Source of the DNA: Candidatus Methanoplasma sp.
GTDB taxonomy: Archaea; Thermoplasmatota; Thermoplasmata; Methanomassiliicoccales; Methanomethylophilaceae
DNA: 13,352 nucleotides
Direction: 5' to 3'
Assembly: GCA_031283015.1 (NCBI GenBank)
Contig: JAITCQ010000100.1
Coordinates: 1-13,352 of the forward strand
In this document: piece by piece, positions 7,275 to 13,352 of the stretch
How positions within the stretch are numbered: position 1 is the first letter of the stretch
Layout: the number at the start of each line of letters is the position of its first letter
Position numbers and translations under genes: made by a program
Notes under the pieces: model-generated
Database searches by the model: none
Told to the model about the DNA's origin: nothing
What the model saw: the letters and a program-made list of their open reading frames with translations, nothing else

Positions 7275-8330
7275 ATGGATGTAGGCATAGTAAGCTACGG
7301 CGCGTACATTCCCCGGTACAGGATAAAACCTGAGGAGATCGGAAGGATCTGGGGAGTGGACGGCAAGGGAATGGGGAAAGGGCTGATGATCTTTCAGAAG
7401 TCCGTGCCCGGCGTGGATGAAGACGTAATAACAATATCGACCGAGGCCGCCAGATATATGATGGCCAGGGTCCCGGCGGTGAACCCGCAGGACATCGGCG
7501 CGCTGTACGTGGGGTCGGAATCCCACCCGTATGCGGTCAAACCCACCGCCACCGTCGTCGCGGAGGCCATCGAGGCCACGCCCGCGCTGACGGCGGCCGA
7601 CATGGAGTTCGCATGCAAAGCTGGGACCGCAGGCATACAGGCATGCATGGGAATGGTCGCGGCGGGAATGATAAAATACGGAGTGGCGATCGGCGCGGAC
7701 ACGTCGCAGGGAGCGCCGGGGGACGCGCTGGAATTCTCCGCATCCGCCGGCGGGGCCGCTTTCCTGATAGGAAGCGAGAAGGTCATCGCCAAGATAAACA
7801 AGACCATGAGCTTCACAACCGACACCCCCGACTTCTGGAGAAGGGAGAGCCAGCCCTATCCGCTCCATGGGGGAAGGTTCACCGGGGACCCCGCGTACTT
7901 CAAGCACATAACGTCGGCGGCGAAGATGCTCCTCAACGAAATGAAAACGAAACCGGAGGATTACAAACACGCAGTGTTCCACCAGCCGAACGGGAAGTTC
8001 CCGACCAGAGTGGCCGGGATGCTGGGATTCACCGACGAACAGATCAAGGTCGGGCTGCTTACCCCCAACATCGGGAACACGTACAGCGGCTCCGTCCCGC
8101 TGGGCCTGTCCGCCGTTCTGGACAAGGCGGAACCGGGGGACAGGATATTCGTCACCTCGTACGGCTCCGGTGCCGGAAGCGACGCTTTCGACATAACGGT
8201 GACGGACGAGATAAAGAACTACCAGAGGCAGAACGCCCCGACGGTGGATAAGGTCATGGAGAACCCCGTTTACGTGGACTACGGATTGTACACCAAGTAC
8301 AGAGGGATGATAATAATGCCGGAGGGATAA
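7275..8330 (+). CDS. Hydroxymethylglutaryl-CoA synthase, archaeal type
   Basis: Condenses acetyl-CoA with acetoacetyl-CoA to HMG-CoA, the committed input to the mevalonate pathway for archaeal isoprenoid lipids. The 351-residue length is typical for the archaeal form. Catalytic residues expected in this family are present: E82 (in SESHPYAVKP), nucleophile C114 (FACKAGT) and H236 (HQPNGKFP). The start directly follows the regulator stop, and a purine-rich GGAAGGGAA serves as ribosome binding site. The thiolase-like gene starts one base after the stop and the DUF35 gene follows. In Methanothermococcus these three proteins form a complex that channels acetoacetyl-CoA. Here the synthase appears active but its thiolase partner does not. 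Confidence 0.96.
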   Translation: MDVGIVSYGAYIPRYRIKPEEIGRIWGVDGKGMGKGLMIFQKSVPGVDEDVITISTEAARYMMARVPAVNPQDIGALYVGSESHPYAVKPTATVVAEAIEATPALTAADMEFACKAGTAGIQACMGMVAAGMIKYGVAIGADTSQGAPGDALEFSASAGGAAFLIGSEKVIAKINKTMSFTTDTPDFWRRESQPYPLHGGRFTGDPAYFKHITSAAKMLLNEMKTKPEDYKHAVFHQPNGKFPTRVAGMLGFTDEQIKVGLLTPNIGNTYSGSVPLGLSAVLDKAEPGDRIFVTSYGSGAGSDAFDITVTDEIKNYQRQNAPTVDKVMENPVYVDYGLYTKYRGMIIMPEG

Positions 8331-8331
8331 G

Positions 8332-9501
8332 ATGAGGGACGTAGCGATCATAGGAGTGGGAGCAACGAAGTTCGGAGAGCTTTGGGACAGATCCTTCAGA
8401 AGCATCGGCATAGAGGCGGGGATGAAGGCGATAGAGGACGCGAACCTTTCCGGGAGCGAGATAGACGGGCTTTTCATTGGGAACATGTCCGCCGGACGCT
8501 TCATCAACCAGCAGCACATCAACGCCCTGATAGCCGACTATTCCGGAATGGCCACCCATAACATACCCGCGACAAGGGTAGAGGCAGGAGGAGCATCCGG
8601 CGGCGTGGCGTTCGGGCAGGCGGTCATGGCGGTCGCCTCCGGCATACACGACACGGTGCTCGTAGGCGGCGCGGAGAAGATGACCGACCTTGACGACACA
8701 TCGATCAACACGATCATGGACGCGACGGCGGACGCAGAATGGGAGGCCGGGATGGGTCTCACTCTCGCGTCGCTCTATGCGATGATCGCGAGGAGGGTCA
8801 TGTACGAAGGCACGGCGACCCGCGACGAGATAGCGTCGGTGGCTGTGAACAGTCACTTCCACGGCGCGCTCAACCCCGCCGCACAGTTCAGGAAGGAGAT
8901 AGTCCTGGAGGCGGTCACGAGGTCGGGACCGGTCGCAGACCCCCTTGGGATGTTCGACTGCGCGCCCATAACCGACGGGGCGGCGGCGGTGGTGCTGTGC
9001 CCCCTCGAGGAAGCGAAGAAGCACACCGACAGCTATGTGAAGGTGTCCGCGATCGCGCAGGGCAGCGACACTCTGGCACTGTTCCAGAGACCCGATATAA
9101 CAAGATTCGGGGCTACCGTGGCGGCCTCCAAGAGGGCGTATGAGATAGCGGGCATAACTGCGGCGGACATCTCGGTCGCCGAGATACACGATGATTTCAG
9201 CATCGCCGGGATACTCGCGCTTCAGGACCTGGGTCTGTACAAGAAGGGCGAGGCGGGAAAAGCGTTCCTGAGCGGAGAGACCAGGGTGGGCGCCGGGAAG
9301 GTCGCCATCAACACATCCGGCGGCCTCAAGGCGAGAGGTTACCCCATCGGAGCGTCGGGCGTGGCGCAGATCGCGGAGATCACGGACCAGCTCAGAGGGA
9401 AGGCCGACAAGAGGCAGGTGGCGAACGCAAGATACGGTCTCGCGCAGAGCGTCGGCGGAACCGGTTCCACTGTTGCCGTGAGCATAATGGAGGCGATCTG
9501 A
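8332..9501 (+). CDS. Thiolase-like subunit of the HMG-CoA synthase complex, catalytic residues missing
   Basis: This 389-residue protein aligns along its length with archaeal acetoacetyl-CoA thiolases (MRDVAIIGVGATKFGELWDRSFR at the start, GGTGSTVAVSIMEA at the end), which make acetoacetyl-CoA from two acetyl-CoA. The usual nucleophilic Cys in VEAACASG is Gly87 here (VEAGGASGG). The Cys of the HDCF motif is Asp288 (HDDFSI). The His of the GHPxGATG motif is Tyr337 (ARGYPIGASG). H286 of HDxF remains. The frame is intact with normal codon use, and the gene is tightly packed in the operon with GGAGGG upstream of its ATG, so it is probably expressed and under selection. It may be a structural partner, or it may do different chemistry such as decarboxylation or aldol cleavage; certain thiolase-fold aldolases also pair with DUF35 proteins. 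Family membership is confident; activity is doubtful. Confidence 0.88.
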   Translation: MRDVAIIGVGATKFGELWDRSFRSIGIEAGMKAIEDANLSGSEIDGLFIGNMSAGRFINQQHINALIADYSGMATHNIPATRVEAGGASGGVAFGQAVMAVASGIHDTVLVGGAEKMTDLDDTSINTIMDATADAEWEAGMGLTLASLYAMIARRVMYEGTATRDEIASVAVNSHFHGALNPAAQFRKEIVLEAVTRSGPVADPLGMFDCAPITDGAAAVVLCPLEEAKKHTDSYVKVSAIAQGSDTLALFQRPDITRFGATVAASKRAYEIAGITAADISVAEIHDDFSIAGILALQDLGLYKKGEAGKAFLSGETRVGAGKVAINTSGGLKARGYPIGASGVAQIAEITDQLRGKADKRQVANARYGLAQSVGGTGSTVAVSIMEAI

Positions 9502-9905
9502 TGTCGAAAGTGGCAAGAGCGTGGAGAGAGTACCCGGGAAAGTACAACCTCGAAGGAACGAAGTGCGGGAACTGCGGGACCATATTCTTCCCGAGGCGCG
9601 ACTTCTGTCCGAAGTGCCGCAGAGAAGGCATCGGAAAGATGCAGAAGCACAGGGTCCAGAGAGAAGGGGAGATATTCACTTTCTCTGTGATATACGAAGC
9701 CCCGGCATGCAACAGCTTCCTTAAGCCTTACGCCGTCGCGATGGTCAAGACCAAAGACGGGGTACTGGTGTCCGGTCAGCTTGTCGACATCGAACTTGAC
9801 AAGATAGCCATCGGGATGCCCGTGCGCGCGGTGCTCAGGAAACTGGATGAGGACGGAGCGTCCGGCATAATCCACTATGGATTCAAGTTCGTACCCATAA
9901 AATAA
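9501..9905 (+). CDS. DUF35 zinc-ribbon / OB-fold protein, thiolase-HMGS complex subunit
   Basis: A 134-residue protein with a rubredoxin-like zinc ribbon using C22, C25, C36 and C39 (TKCGNCGTIFFPRRDFCPKC), followed by a beta-rich OB-fold part from about residue 50 (GEIFTFSVIYEAP to the end). DUF35 proteins bridge thiolase and HMG-CoA synthase and help form a shared CoA-binding site in the archaeal complex. Its ATG overlaps the thiolase TGA by one base (TGATG), a clear translational coupling. It is the last gene of the operon, followed 8 bp later by a stem-loop terminator. The assignment is secure from motif plus context. Confidence 0.93.
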   Translation: MSKVARAWREYPGKYNLEGTKCGNCGTIFFPRRDFCPKCRREGIGKMQKHRVQREGEIFTFSVIYEAPACNSFLKPYAVAMVKTKDGVLVSGQLVDIELDKIAIGMPVRAVLRKLDEDGASGIIHYGFKFVPIK

Positions 9906-9912
9906 ACATATT

Positions 9913-9945
9913 ACCCGCTTCGGCGGGTCATTCTTTCTTTTTTTT
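9913..9945 (+). terminator. Stem-loop with T-tract ending the mevalonate-entry operon
   Basis: ACCCGC-TTCG-GCGGGT forms a perfect 6-bp stem closed by a TTCG tetraloop (9913-9928). It is followed by a T-rich stretch (9931-9945) that would itself stop archaeal RNA polymerase. It lies just after the DUF35 stop and before the convergent Cgi121 gene. Confidence 0.85.
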
Positions 9946-9988
9946 GGTTCGTTCTTATCAGACCACACGGCCGCTTGTGTTAACGGGG

Positions 9989-10450
9989 TCACTGTTTCAA
10001 AAGGTCGGCCATGGCCACATGTTCCAAGACGGCGTCCTCGCATGATGTTCCCTCGAATACATCCGCGCCGAGGTTCTTTGCCTTCTCGGGAGATGCGTCC
10101 ATGATCTCGTCGCATCTCGTCATCCCGATCAGATCGAGTTTCGGATCGTCTACGTCGAACAGCACCGCCGCCATTCCTTCTTTCTGGTCCTTTGGCCTCA
10201 TCTTCTCCATCGCGCGGCCTATCTGCCTTTCTCCCGCCGCATAGAGTATCGTTTCGGTCAGCAGGGTCTTCGACCTGTTCGTGCCGTTCTTGAACGCTCT
10301 TTCAGCGTGCAAAGCGGCTGAAAGTAAATGGTCCCTGCCGCAGACCATGCGGGGGTCAAGAAGCACAGCGTCCCCGCCGAGTTCCGTGAAATGCCGGACG
10401 ACCTCGTCGAATCCCGCGGCCCCTCTGATGCCGATGACCTGAACCTTCAT
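9989..10450 (-). CDS. KEOPS complex subunit Cgi121
   Basis: The KEOPS complex makes the universal t6A modification at position 37 of ANN-decoding tRNAs; Cgi121 binds the Bud32 kinase and helps hold tRNA. The protein begins MKVQVIGIRGAAGF and carries the family core RDHLLSAALHAERAF, then NRSKTLLTETILYAAGERQIGRAMEKM, and an acidic C-terminal half. It is 153 residues, normal for the family. The open frame runs upstream to an ATG at 10594, but those extra 48 residues look random. The ATG at 10450 starts the conserved domain and lies about 27 bp from a TATA-like CTTAAAG (10474-10480, minus strand), so a leaderless transcript is likely. Stop is TGA. The gene stands alone and converges on the DUF35 operon. 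Confidence 0.88.
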   Translation of the reverse strand: MKVQVIGIRGAAGFDEVVRHFTELGGDAVLLDPRMVCGRDHLLSAALHAERAFKNGTNRSKTLLTETILYAAGERQIGRAMEKMRPKDQKEGMAAVLFDVDDPKLDLIGMTRCDEIMDASPEKAKNLGADVFEGTSCEDAVLEHVAMADLLKQ

Positions 10451-10473
10451 TGCCCTGCTATCTCCGTCGCATC

Positions 10474-10480
10474 CTTTAAG
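10474..10480 (-). promoter_or_regulatory. Probable TATA box of the Cgi121 gene
   Basis: CTTAAAG on the minus strand is centred about 27 bp upstream of the ATG at 10450, supporting the shorter start. It overlaps an AGCCTAA heptamer (10479-10485, plus strand) that also occurs in the tandem repeat at 10588-10633. Confidence 0.4.
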
Positions 10481-10587
10481 CCTAACTGTAACAAAGGGGC
10501 GGGGCATGTCACGGATCTTTGCCTGAAAACAATCCGGATGCCGCCTTCTGTCTGTGTCAATGCCAATAGGCACAGCGGACTTTCTCA

Positions 10588-10633
10588 TCAACAAAACTTA
10601 GCCTAATCCGTCAACAAAACTTAGCCTAATCCG
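10588..10633. repeat. 23-bp perfect tandem duplication
   Basis: Two identical 23-bp units (10588-10610 and 10611-10633), each beginning TCAACAAAACTTAGCC, are followed by the first four bases of a third unit (TCAA, 10634-10637). Each unit holds the odd palindrome TTAGCCTAA (10598-10606 and 10621-10629). It lies between the Cgi121 promoter and the ATPase remnant. A 23-bp period places equivalent faces about two helical turns apart, which would suit paired protein binding. It could equally be a replication-slippage scar. Function unknown. Confidence 0.8.
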
Positions 10634-10644
10634 TCAATTGTTTA

Positions 10645-10909
10645 AGCATAAAACCAAACCTGGGTATTATTACAGATCCGTTCGTTGCCACATCTGCGCC
10701 GAGGGCATCTTCCTTGGCTCTTATTAAGGACTACAAAACATCCGAGTTGCTTCTCGAATCCCTGTGCGCCAGGGACCTCCTTGTCTACTCTCAGCCGCTG
10801 GACGGCACTGTGAGCGCCGTCGTTCCTCATGGTGCTCACCGCCGGACAGTTTGCGGTCAGGAGGCCCGACGGGGTCCCGGTGGTCCCGATAGGCTGTCTG
10901 AGGGATTAA
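10645..10909 (+). pseudogene. Remnant of a DUF4143-type ATPase (truncated, internal deletion, frameshift)
   Basis: Two frames together read as the C-terminal portion of a DUF4143 AAA-type ATPase. From 10645 to about 10812 one frame gives SIKPNLGIITDPFVATSA and then SELLLESLCARDLLVYSQ followed by PLDGTVS. From about 10814 to 10909 another frame gives APSFLMVLTAGQFAVRR and ends in VPVVPIGCLRD-TAA, the usual C-terminus of archaeal members as I recall them. The segment normally between them (HYRD...GLEADAVVHL, roughly 50-60 residues) is missing, and the frame shifts at the join near 10810-10816. The entire N-terminal ATPase domain is absent, with a stop in frame at 10627. There is no usable start. 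It is a dead fragment, not a small gene. Recognition is from memory of the family. Confidence 0.65.
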
Positions 10910-10990
10910 AGCGTTATCCGCCGGCAAAAACCGACCCCTTCAAAAAGCCATATGTCTGATATCTCACGATGACAAAGCCTGTTTCTGAAA

Positions 10991-11031
10991 AAGGTTTATC
11001 AAATGAACAGCAGTACAGGCAATTAGGAAAG
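10991..11031 (+). promoter_or_regulatory. Probable promoter and ribosome binding site of thrB-thrC
   Basis: GAAAAAGG followed by TTTATC (10995-11000) fits a BRE/TATA pair. Transcription would start around 11020-11025. The short leader holds AGGAAAG (11025-11031), seven bases before the thrB ATG. Between the ATPase remnant (ends 10909) and this point I see nothing else. Confidence 0.45.
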
Positions 11032-11038
11032 ATTTAGC

Positions 11039-11971
11039 ATGTCAGAAGAATGGGTAAGGATCGCGGCCCCCGCCACCACTTCGAACATCGGTGCGGGGTT
11101 CGACACTTTCGGGCTCGCCATGAGCGAGCCGTGCGATATCATCGAAGGAAGAAAGATCGATTCCGGTTTTGTAATAACCGAGGTCTCCGGTCCGGGTTCG
11201 GATAACATACCCACCGACCCCAAGGTCAATTCAGTGAGTATCGCCGCCGCACAGGTCCTGAAAAGATGCGATGCCGAATTCGGCATAGAATTGAGGATAA
11301 AAAAGGGCATAAGGCCGTGCAGCGGCATGGGCTCCTCCGGAGCCAGCGCCGCAGGGGGAGCGTTCCTAGCGAACATCATGTGCGAAGAGAAGCTCAATTC
11401 CACCCAAATGATACTCTGCGCGGCGCACGCCGAGGATGTGATCTCCGGTGGGCTGCACGCGGACAACGTTTCCCCATGCATCCTCGGCGGTTTCACCGTC
11501 ATACGATCGTACGAACCATTCGACGTCGTCAGGATAGAGCCCCCTCGCAACCTTGGAATGGTCGTCGCCCTTCCGGACCTGATGGTCGCGACGTCGGACG
11601 CAAGGAAGGTGCTCCCGAGGGAGGTCTCCGTCAGGGACCTGGTTTTCCATGTGGGCAACGCTTCCACGCTCGTGTACGGCATGATGACCGGCGACCTCAA
11701 AGCGATAGGGAGGTCGGTGAAGGACGCCGTGTTCGAGCCCGCAAGGACGAAGCTCGTGCCTCATCTGAAAGAAGCGGAGAAAGAAGCGGTGTCCGCCGGC
11801 GCGCTGGTATCGTTCATGGGAGGGTCCGGGCCGTGCATAATGTCGTTCTATGACGCCGACACCGATCTTGGCGCCGCGATAGCCGAAAGAGTGAAAGCCG
11901 TATATACAGACAACGGCATGGGATGCGACACGTGGATAACAAAACCGGGCGTCGGATGCAAGAGGATTTAA
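11039..11971 (+). CDS. thrB: Homoserine kinase
   Basis: Phosphorylates L-homoserine to O-phosphohomoserine, the fourth step from aspartate toward threonine. The 310-residue protein is a typical GHMP kinase: N-terminal APATTSNIGAGFDTFGLAM, the phosphate-binding loop PCSGMGSSGASAAGGA at residues 93-108, and the C-terminal motif VSFMGGSGPCIMSF. It is soluble and has no extra domain. The threonine synthase gene starts one base after its TAA, so product and consumer are made from one transcript. The start is supported by AGGAAAG at a 7-nt spacing and by the standard family N-terminus. Assignment over other GHMP kinases is reinforced by the neighbour. Confidence 0.95.
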   Translation: MSEEWVRIAAPATTSNIGAGFDTFGLAMSEPCDIIEGRKIDSGFVITEVSGPGSDNIPTDPKVNSVSIAAAQVLKRCDAEFGIELRIKKGIRPCSGMGSSGASAAGGAFLANIMCEEKLNSTQMILCAAHAEDVISGGLHADNVSPCILGGFTVIRSYEPFDVVRIEPPRNLGMVVALPDLMVATSDARKVLPREVSVRDLVFHVGNASTLVYGMMTGDLKAIGRSVKDAVFEPARTKLVPHLKEAEKEAVSAGALVSFMGGSGPCIMSFYDADTDLGAAIAERVKAVYTDNGMGCDTWITKPGVGCKRI

Positions 11972-11972
11972 G

Positions 11973-13190
11973 ATGGCGGACCACCAAGTGATATGCTGGG
12001 ATTGCGGTGCGGCAGTAGATGACCCTTATGTGAACACCTGCCCGAGATGCGGTGGACTCCTTTCAGTAAAAATGGATCTGGAACCCGTGAAGGAGATGTC
12101 GCCGCAGGACCTCAGGAAAGAGGCGATCGGCGTATGGAGATACGCCCCGTTCATGCCCGCGGACCCTCTGCGCAAGGTCTCCATCCAAGAAGGCGGCACC
12201 CCGCTGTACAAGACCTGCAGACTGGCCGAAGAGATCGGCATCTCGTCCGCGCACGTGAAATTTGAAGGGTTGAATCCCACCGGGTCGTTCAAGGACAGGG
12301 GCATGACCATCGGCGTGTCCCATGCGAAGGAACTCGGGGCAAAGGTCGTGGGCTGCGCGTCCACTGGGAACACGTCCGCGTCGCTGGCGGCATATGCCGC
12401 CAAAGCGGACATGAAGTGCGCAGTGTTCCTTCCTTCCGGGAAGGTCGCCGCCGGCAAGCTGGCGCAGGCGCTGTTCTACGGCGCCAAGGTCCTTTCGGTG
12501 GACGGCAATTTCGACGAGGCTTTGGAACTCGTTAGAAAAATGGCGGACGAAAGGAAGCTGTATCTTCTCAACTCGATAAATCCGTACAGACCGGAGGGAC
12601 AGAAATCCGTGATGTTCGAGATAATGGATCAGCTCGACTACGAGATCCCGGATAGGATCATCCTACCGGTAGGGAACGCGGGCAACATCTCCGCTGTGCA
12701 TAAAGCGTTGCAGGAGCTGACCGAAGTGGGATGGATAGACAGGATGCCCATGCTCACCGGGATACAGGCGGAAGGCGCCGCCCCTATAACGAGAGCGTTC
12801 AGCGCGGGGAAGGAGGACTTCATACCTGAGGACGAGCCGGAGACCATCGCCACGGCCATACGTATCGGCAACCCAGTCAGCGGAAGGAAGGCGCTCCGCG
12901 CCATATATGAGACCAAAGGAACTTCGGTCACCGTCACCGACGCGGAGATCATCAGCGCTCAGCAGCTTCTCGGGAGAAAGGAGGGCGTGTGCGTAGAACC
13001 CGCATCGGCGGCATCGATAGCCGGGCTCAGGAAGCTTGTGTCGATGGGAGAGATCGACAGGGACGAGAGAGTGGTCTGCATCTGCACCGGGAACGGGCTG
13101 AAGGACCCGGACACGATAATAAAGAACTCGTCAGCGCCCATTCCTTGCAGGAACTCGGTCGAAGATGCGGAAAGGATACTTTTCGGCTGA
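11973..13190 (+). CDS. thrC: Threonine synthase
   Basis: A PLP enzyme that converts O-phosphohomoserine to threonine and phosphate. The 405-residue protein opens with a zinc ribbon (C8, C11, C23, C26: CWDCG...CPRCG), as many archaeal threonine synthases do. The PLP-binding lysine is K107 in GSFKDRGMT. The substrate/cofactor loop CASTGNTSASLAAYAA, the PVGNAGNISA phosphate-binding motif and the C-terminal CTGNGLKDPD are intact. GAGG lies 8 nt before its ATG, inside the end of thrB. It ends in TGA, directly abutting the stop of a convergent gene. Confidence 0.97.
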   Translation: MADHQVICWDCGAAVDDPYVNTCPRCGGLLSVKMDLEPVKEMSPQDLRKEAIGVWRYAPFMPADPLRKVSIQEGGTPLYKTCRLAEEIGISSAHVKFEGLNPTGSFKDRGMTIGVSHAKELGAKVVGCASTGNTSASLAAYAAKADMKCAVFLPSGKVAAGKLAQALFYGAKVLSVDGNFDEALELVRKMADERKLYLLNSINPYRPEGQKSVMFEIMDQLDYEIPDRIILPVGNAGNISAVHKALQELTEVGWIDRMPMLTGIQAEGAAPITRAFSAGKEDFIPEDEPETIATAIRIGNPVSGRKALRAIYETKGTSVTVTDAEIISAQQLLGRKEGVCVEPASAASIAGLRKLVSMGEIDRDERVVCICTGNGLKDPDTIIKNSSAPIPCRNSVEDAERILFG

Positions 13191-13352
13191 TCAGTAATCG
13201 AACAGCTTCGACTGCTTCTGGATGTCCGTCTGGTCGTTCTTCATGCCGGAATATTCTTCCGCCATCTTTTCCAGCATGTATTCTTCCTCTTCGCTTACGG
13301 GACGGAATTCCGCTCTTTCCGCGGAGCCGCCCGCCTGAGCCTTCATGCTCTT
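13191..13352 (-). CDS. C-terminal end of an unidentified acidic protein (partial)
   Basis: One minus-strand frame stays open from the window edge to a TGA at 13191-13193 and gives 53 residues. The readable end includes FRPVSEEEEYMLEKMAEEYS and finishes QKQSKLFDY. The composition (Glu/Lys rich, helical) and codon use match the neighbouring genes, so it is probably a genuine C-terminus. I do not recognise the family. The start and most of the protein lie beyond the window. Its stop directly abuts the thrC stop (TGATCA), so the two genes converge with no spacer. Confidence 0.6.
   Translation of the reverse strand, partial: KSMKAQAGGSAERAEFRPVSEEEEYMLEKMAEEYSGMKNDQTDIQKQSKLFDY

Noticed and set aside
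6957..8522. 521-codon minus-strand open frame
   Set aside because: It is antisense to the XRE regulator, HMG-CoA synthase and thiolase genes, which have clear motifs; this frame has none.
8254..9516. 420-codon minus-strand open frame
   Set aside because: Antisense shadow of the thiolase-like gene with Arg/His-rich, motif-free translation.
10450..10594. N-terminal extension of the Cgi121 reading frame
   Set aside because: The 48 extra residues match nothing in the family, and the promoter-like TATA lies within them; the shorter start is better.
10714..10959. 81-codon open frame with a TTG start, a possible small gene
   Set aside because: The first part matches a DUF4143 ATPase interior and then runs out of frame; another frame restores the family C-terminus, so it is part of a pseudogene.
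10640..11038. Possible structured RNA or tRNA in the gap before thrB
   Set aside because: No cloverleaf, T-loop or RNase P/SRP signature was visible; the ATPase remnant explains most of the interval.

Overview
The window looks like the chromosome of a methanogenic archaeon of the Thermoplasmata, most likely Methanomassiliicoccales/Methanomethylophilaceae. Supporting signs are an archaeal-type HMG-CoA synthase / thiolase / DUF35 operon, a KEOPS subunit of the Cgi121 family, TATA-like boxes about 25 nt upstream of several start codons (leaderless genes), Shine-Dalgarno sites inside operons, and no TAG stop among the twelve genes seen. The last point fits a lineage that reads TAG as pyrrolysine, but twelve stops are weak evidence. 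The taxon is an inference. The archaeal assignment is firm.

Layout. At the left edge, on the minus strand, is an accessory RhuM-family gene with a C-terminal phospholipase-D-like segment (18-923). It carries a perfect 19-bp palindrome inside its coding sequence, and a near-identical palindrome lies just upstream of its start. Next, also on the minus strand, acnA-type aconitase (2350-4986) is followed 10 bp later by a DUF4272 protein (1131-2339). Diverging from acnA is a two-domain PPK2-type polyphosphate:AMP phosphotransferase (5118-6512).

A tight plus-strand operon follows: XRE regulator, HMG-CoA synthase, thiolase-like protein and DUF35 zinc-ribbon/OB protein (6582-9905). The junctions are 0 bp, 1 bp and a 1-bp overlap, and the operon ends in a strong stem-loop/T-tract terminator. 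These genes correspond to the archaeal acetoacetyl-CoA thiolase/HMG-CoA synthase complex that starts the mevalonate (isoprenoid lipid) pathway. The synthase keeps its catalytic Glu/Cys/His. The thiolase partner has lost all three expected catalytic residues (Cys to Gly, Cys to Asp, His to Tyr) while its reading frame stays intact. This is the most interesting signal in the window.

On the minus strand is a short Cgi121 (KEOPS) gene whose real start is probably internal to the longest ORF. The 588 bp between it and thrB hold a 23-bp perfect tandem repeat and a decayed remnant of a DUF4143-type ATPase with an internal deletion and frameshift. The right end carries homoserine kinase (thrB) and threonine synthase (thrC) as a two-gene operon, converging head-on with the C-terminus of an unidentified acidic protein whose stop codon directly abuts the thrC stop.

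No tRNA, rRNA, CRISPR array or intact insertion sequence was seen.
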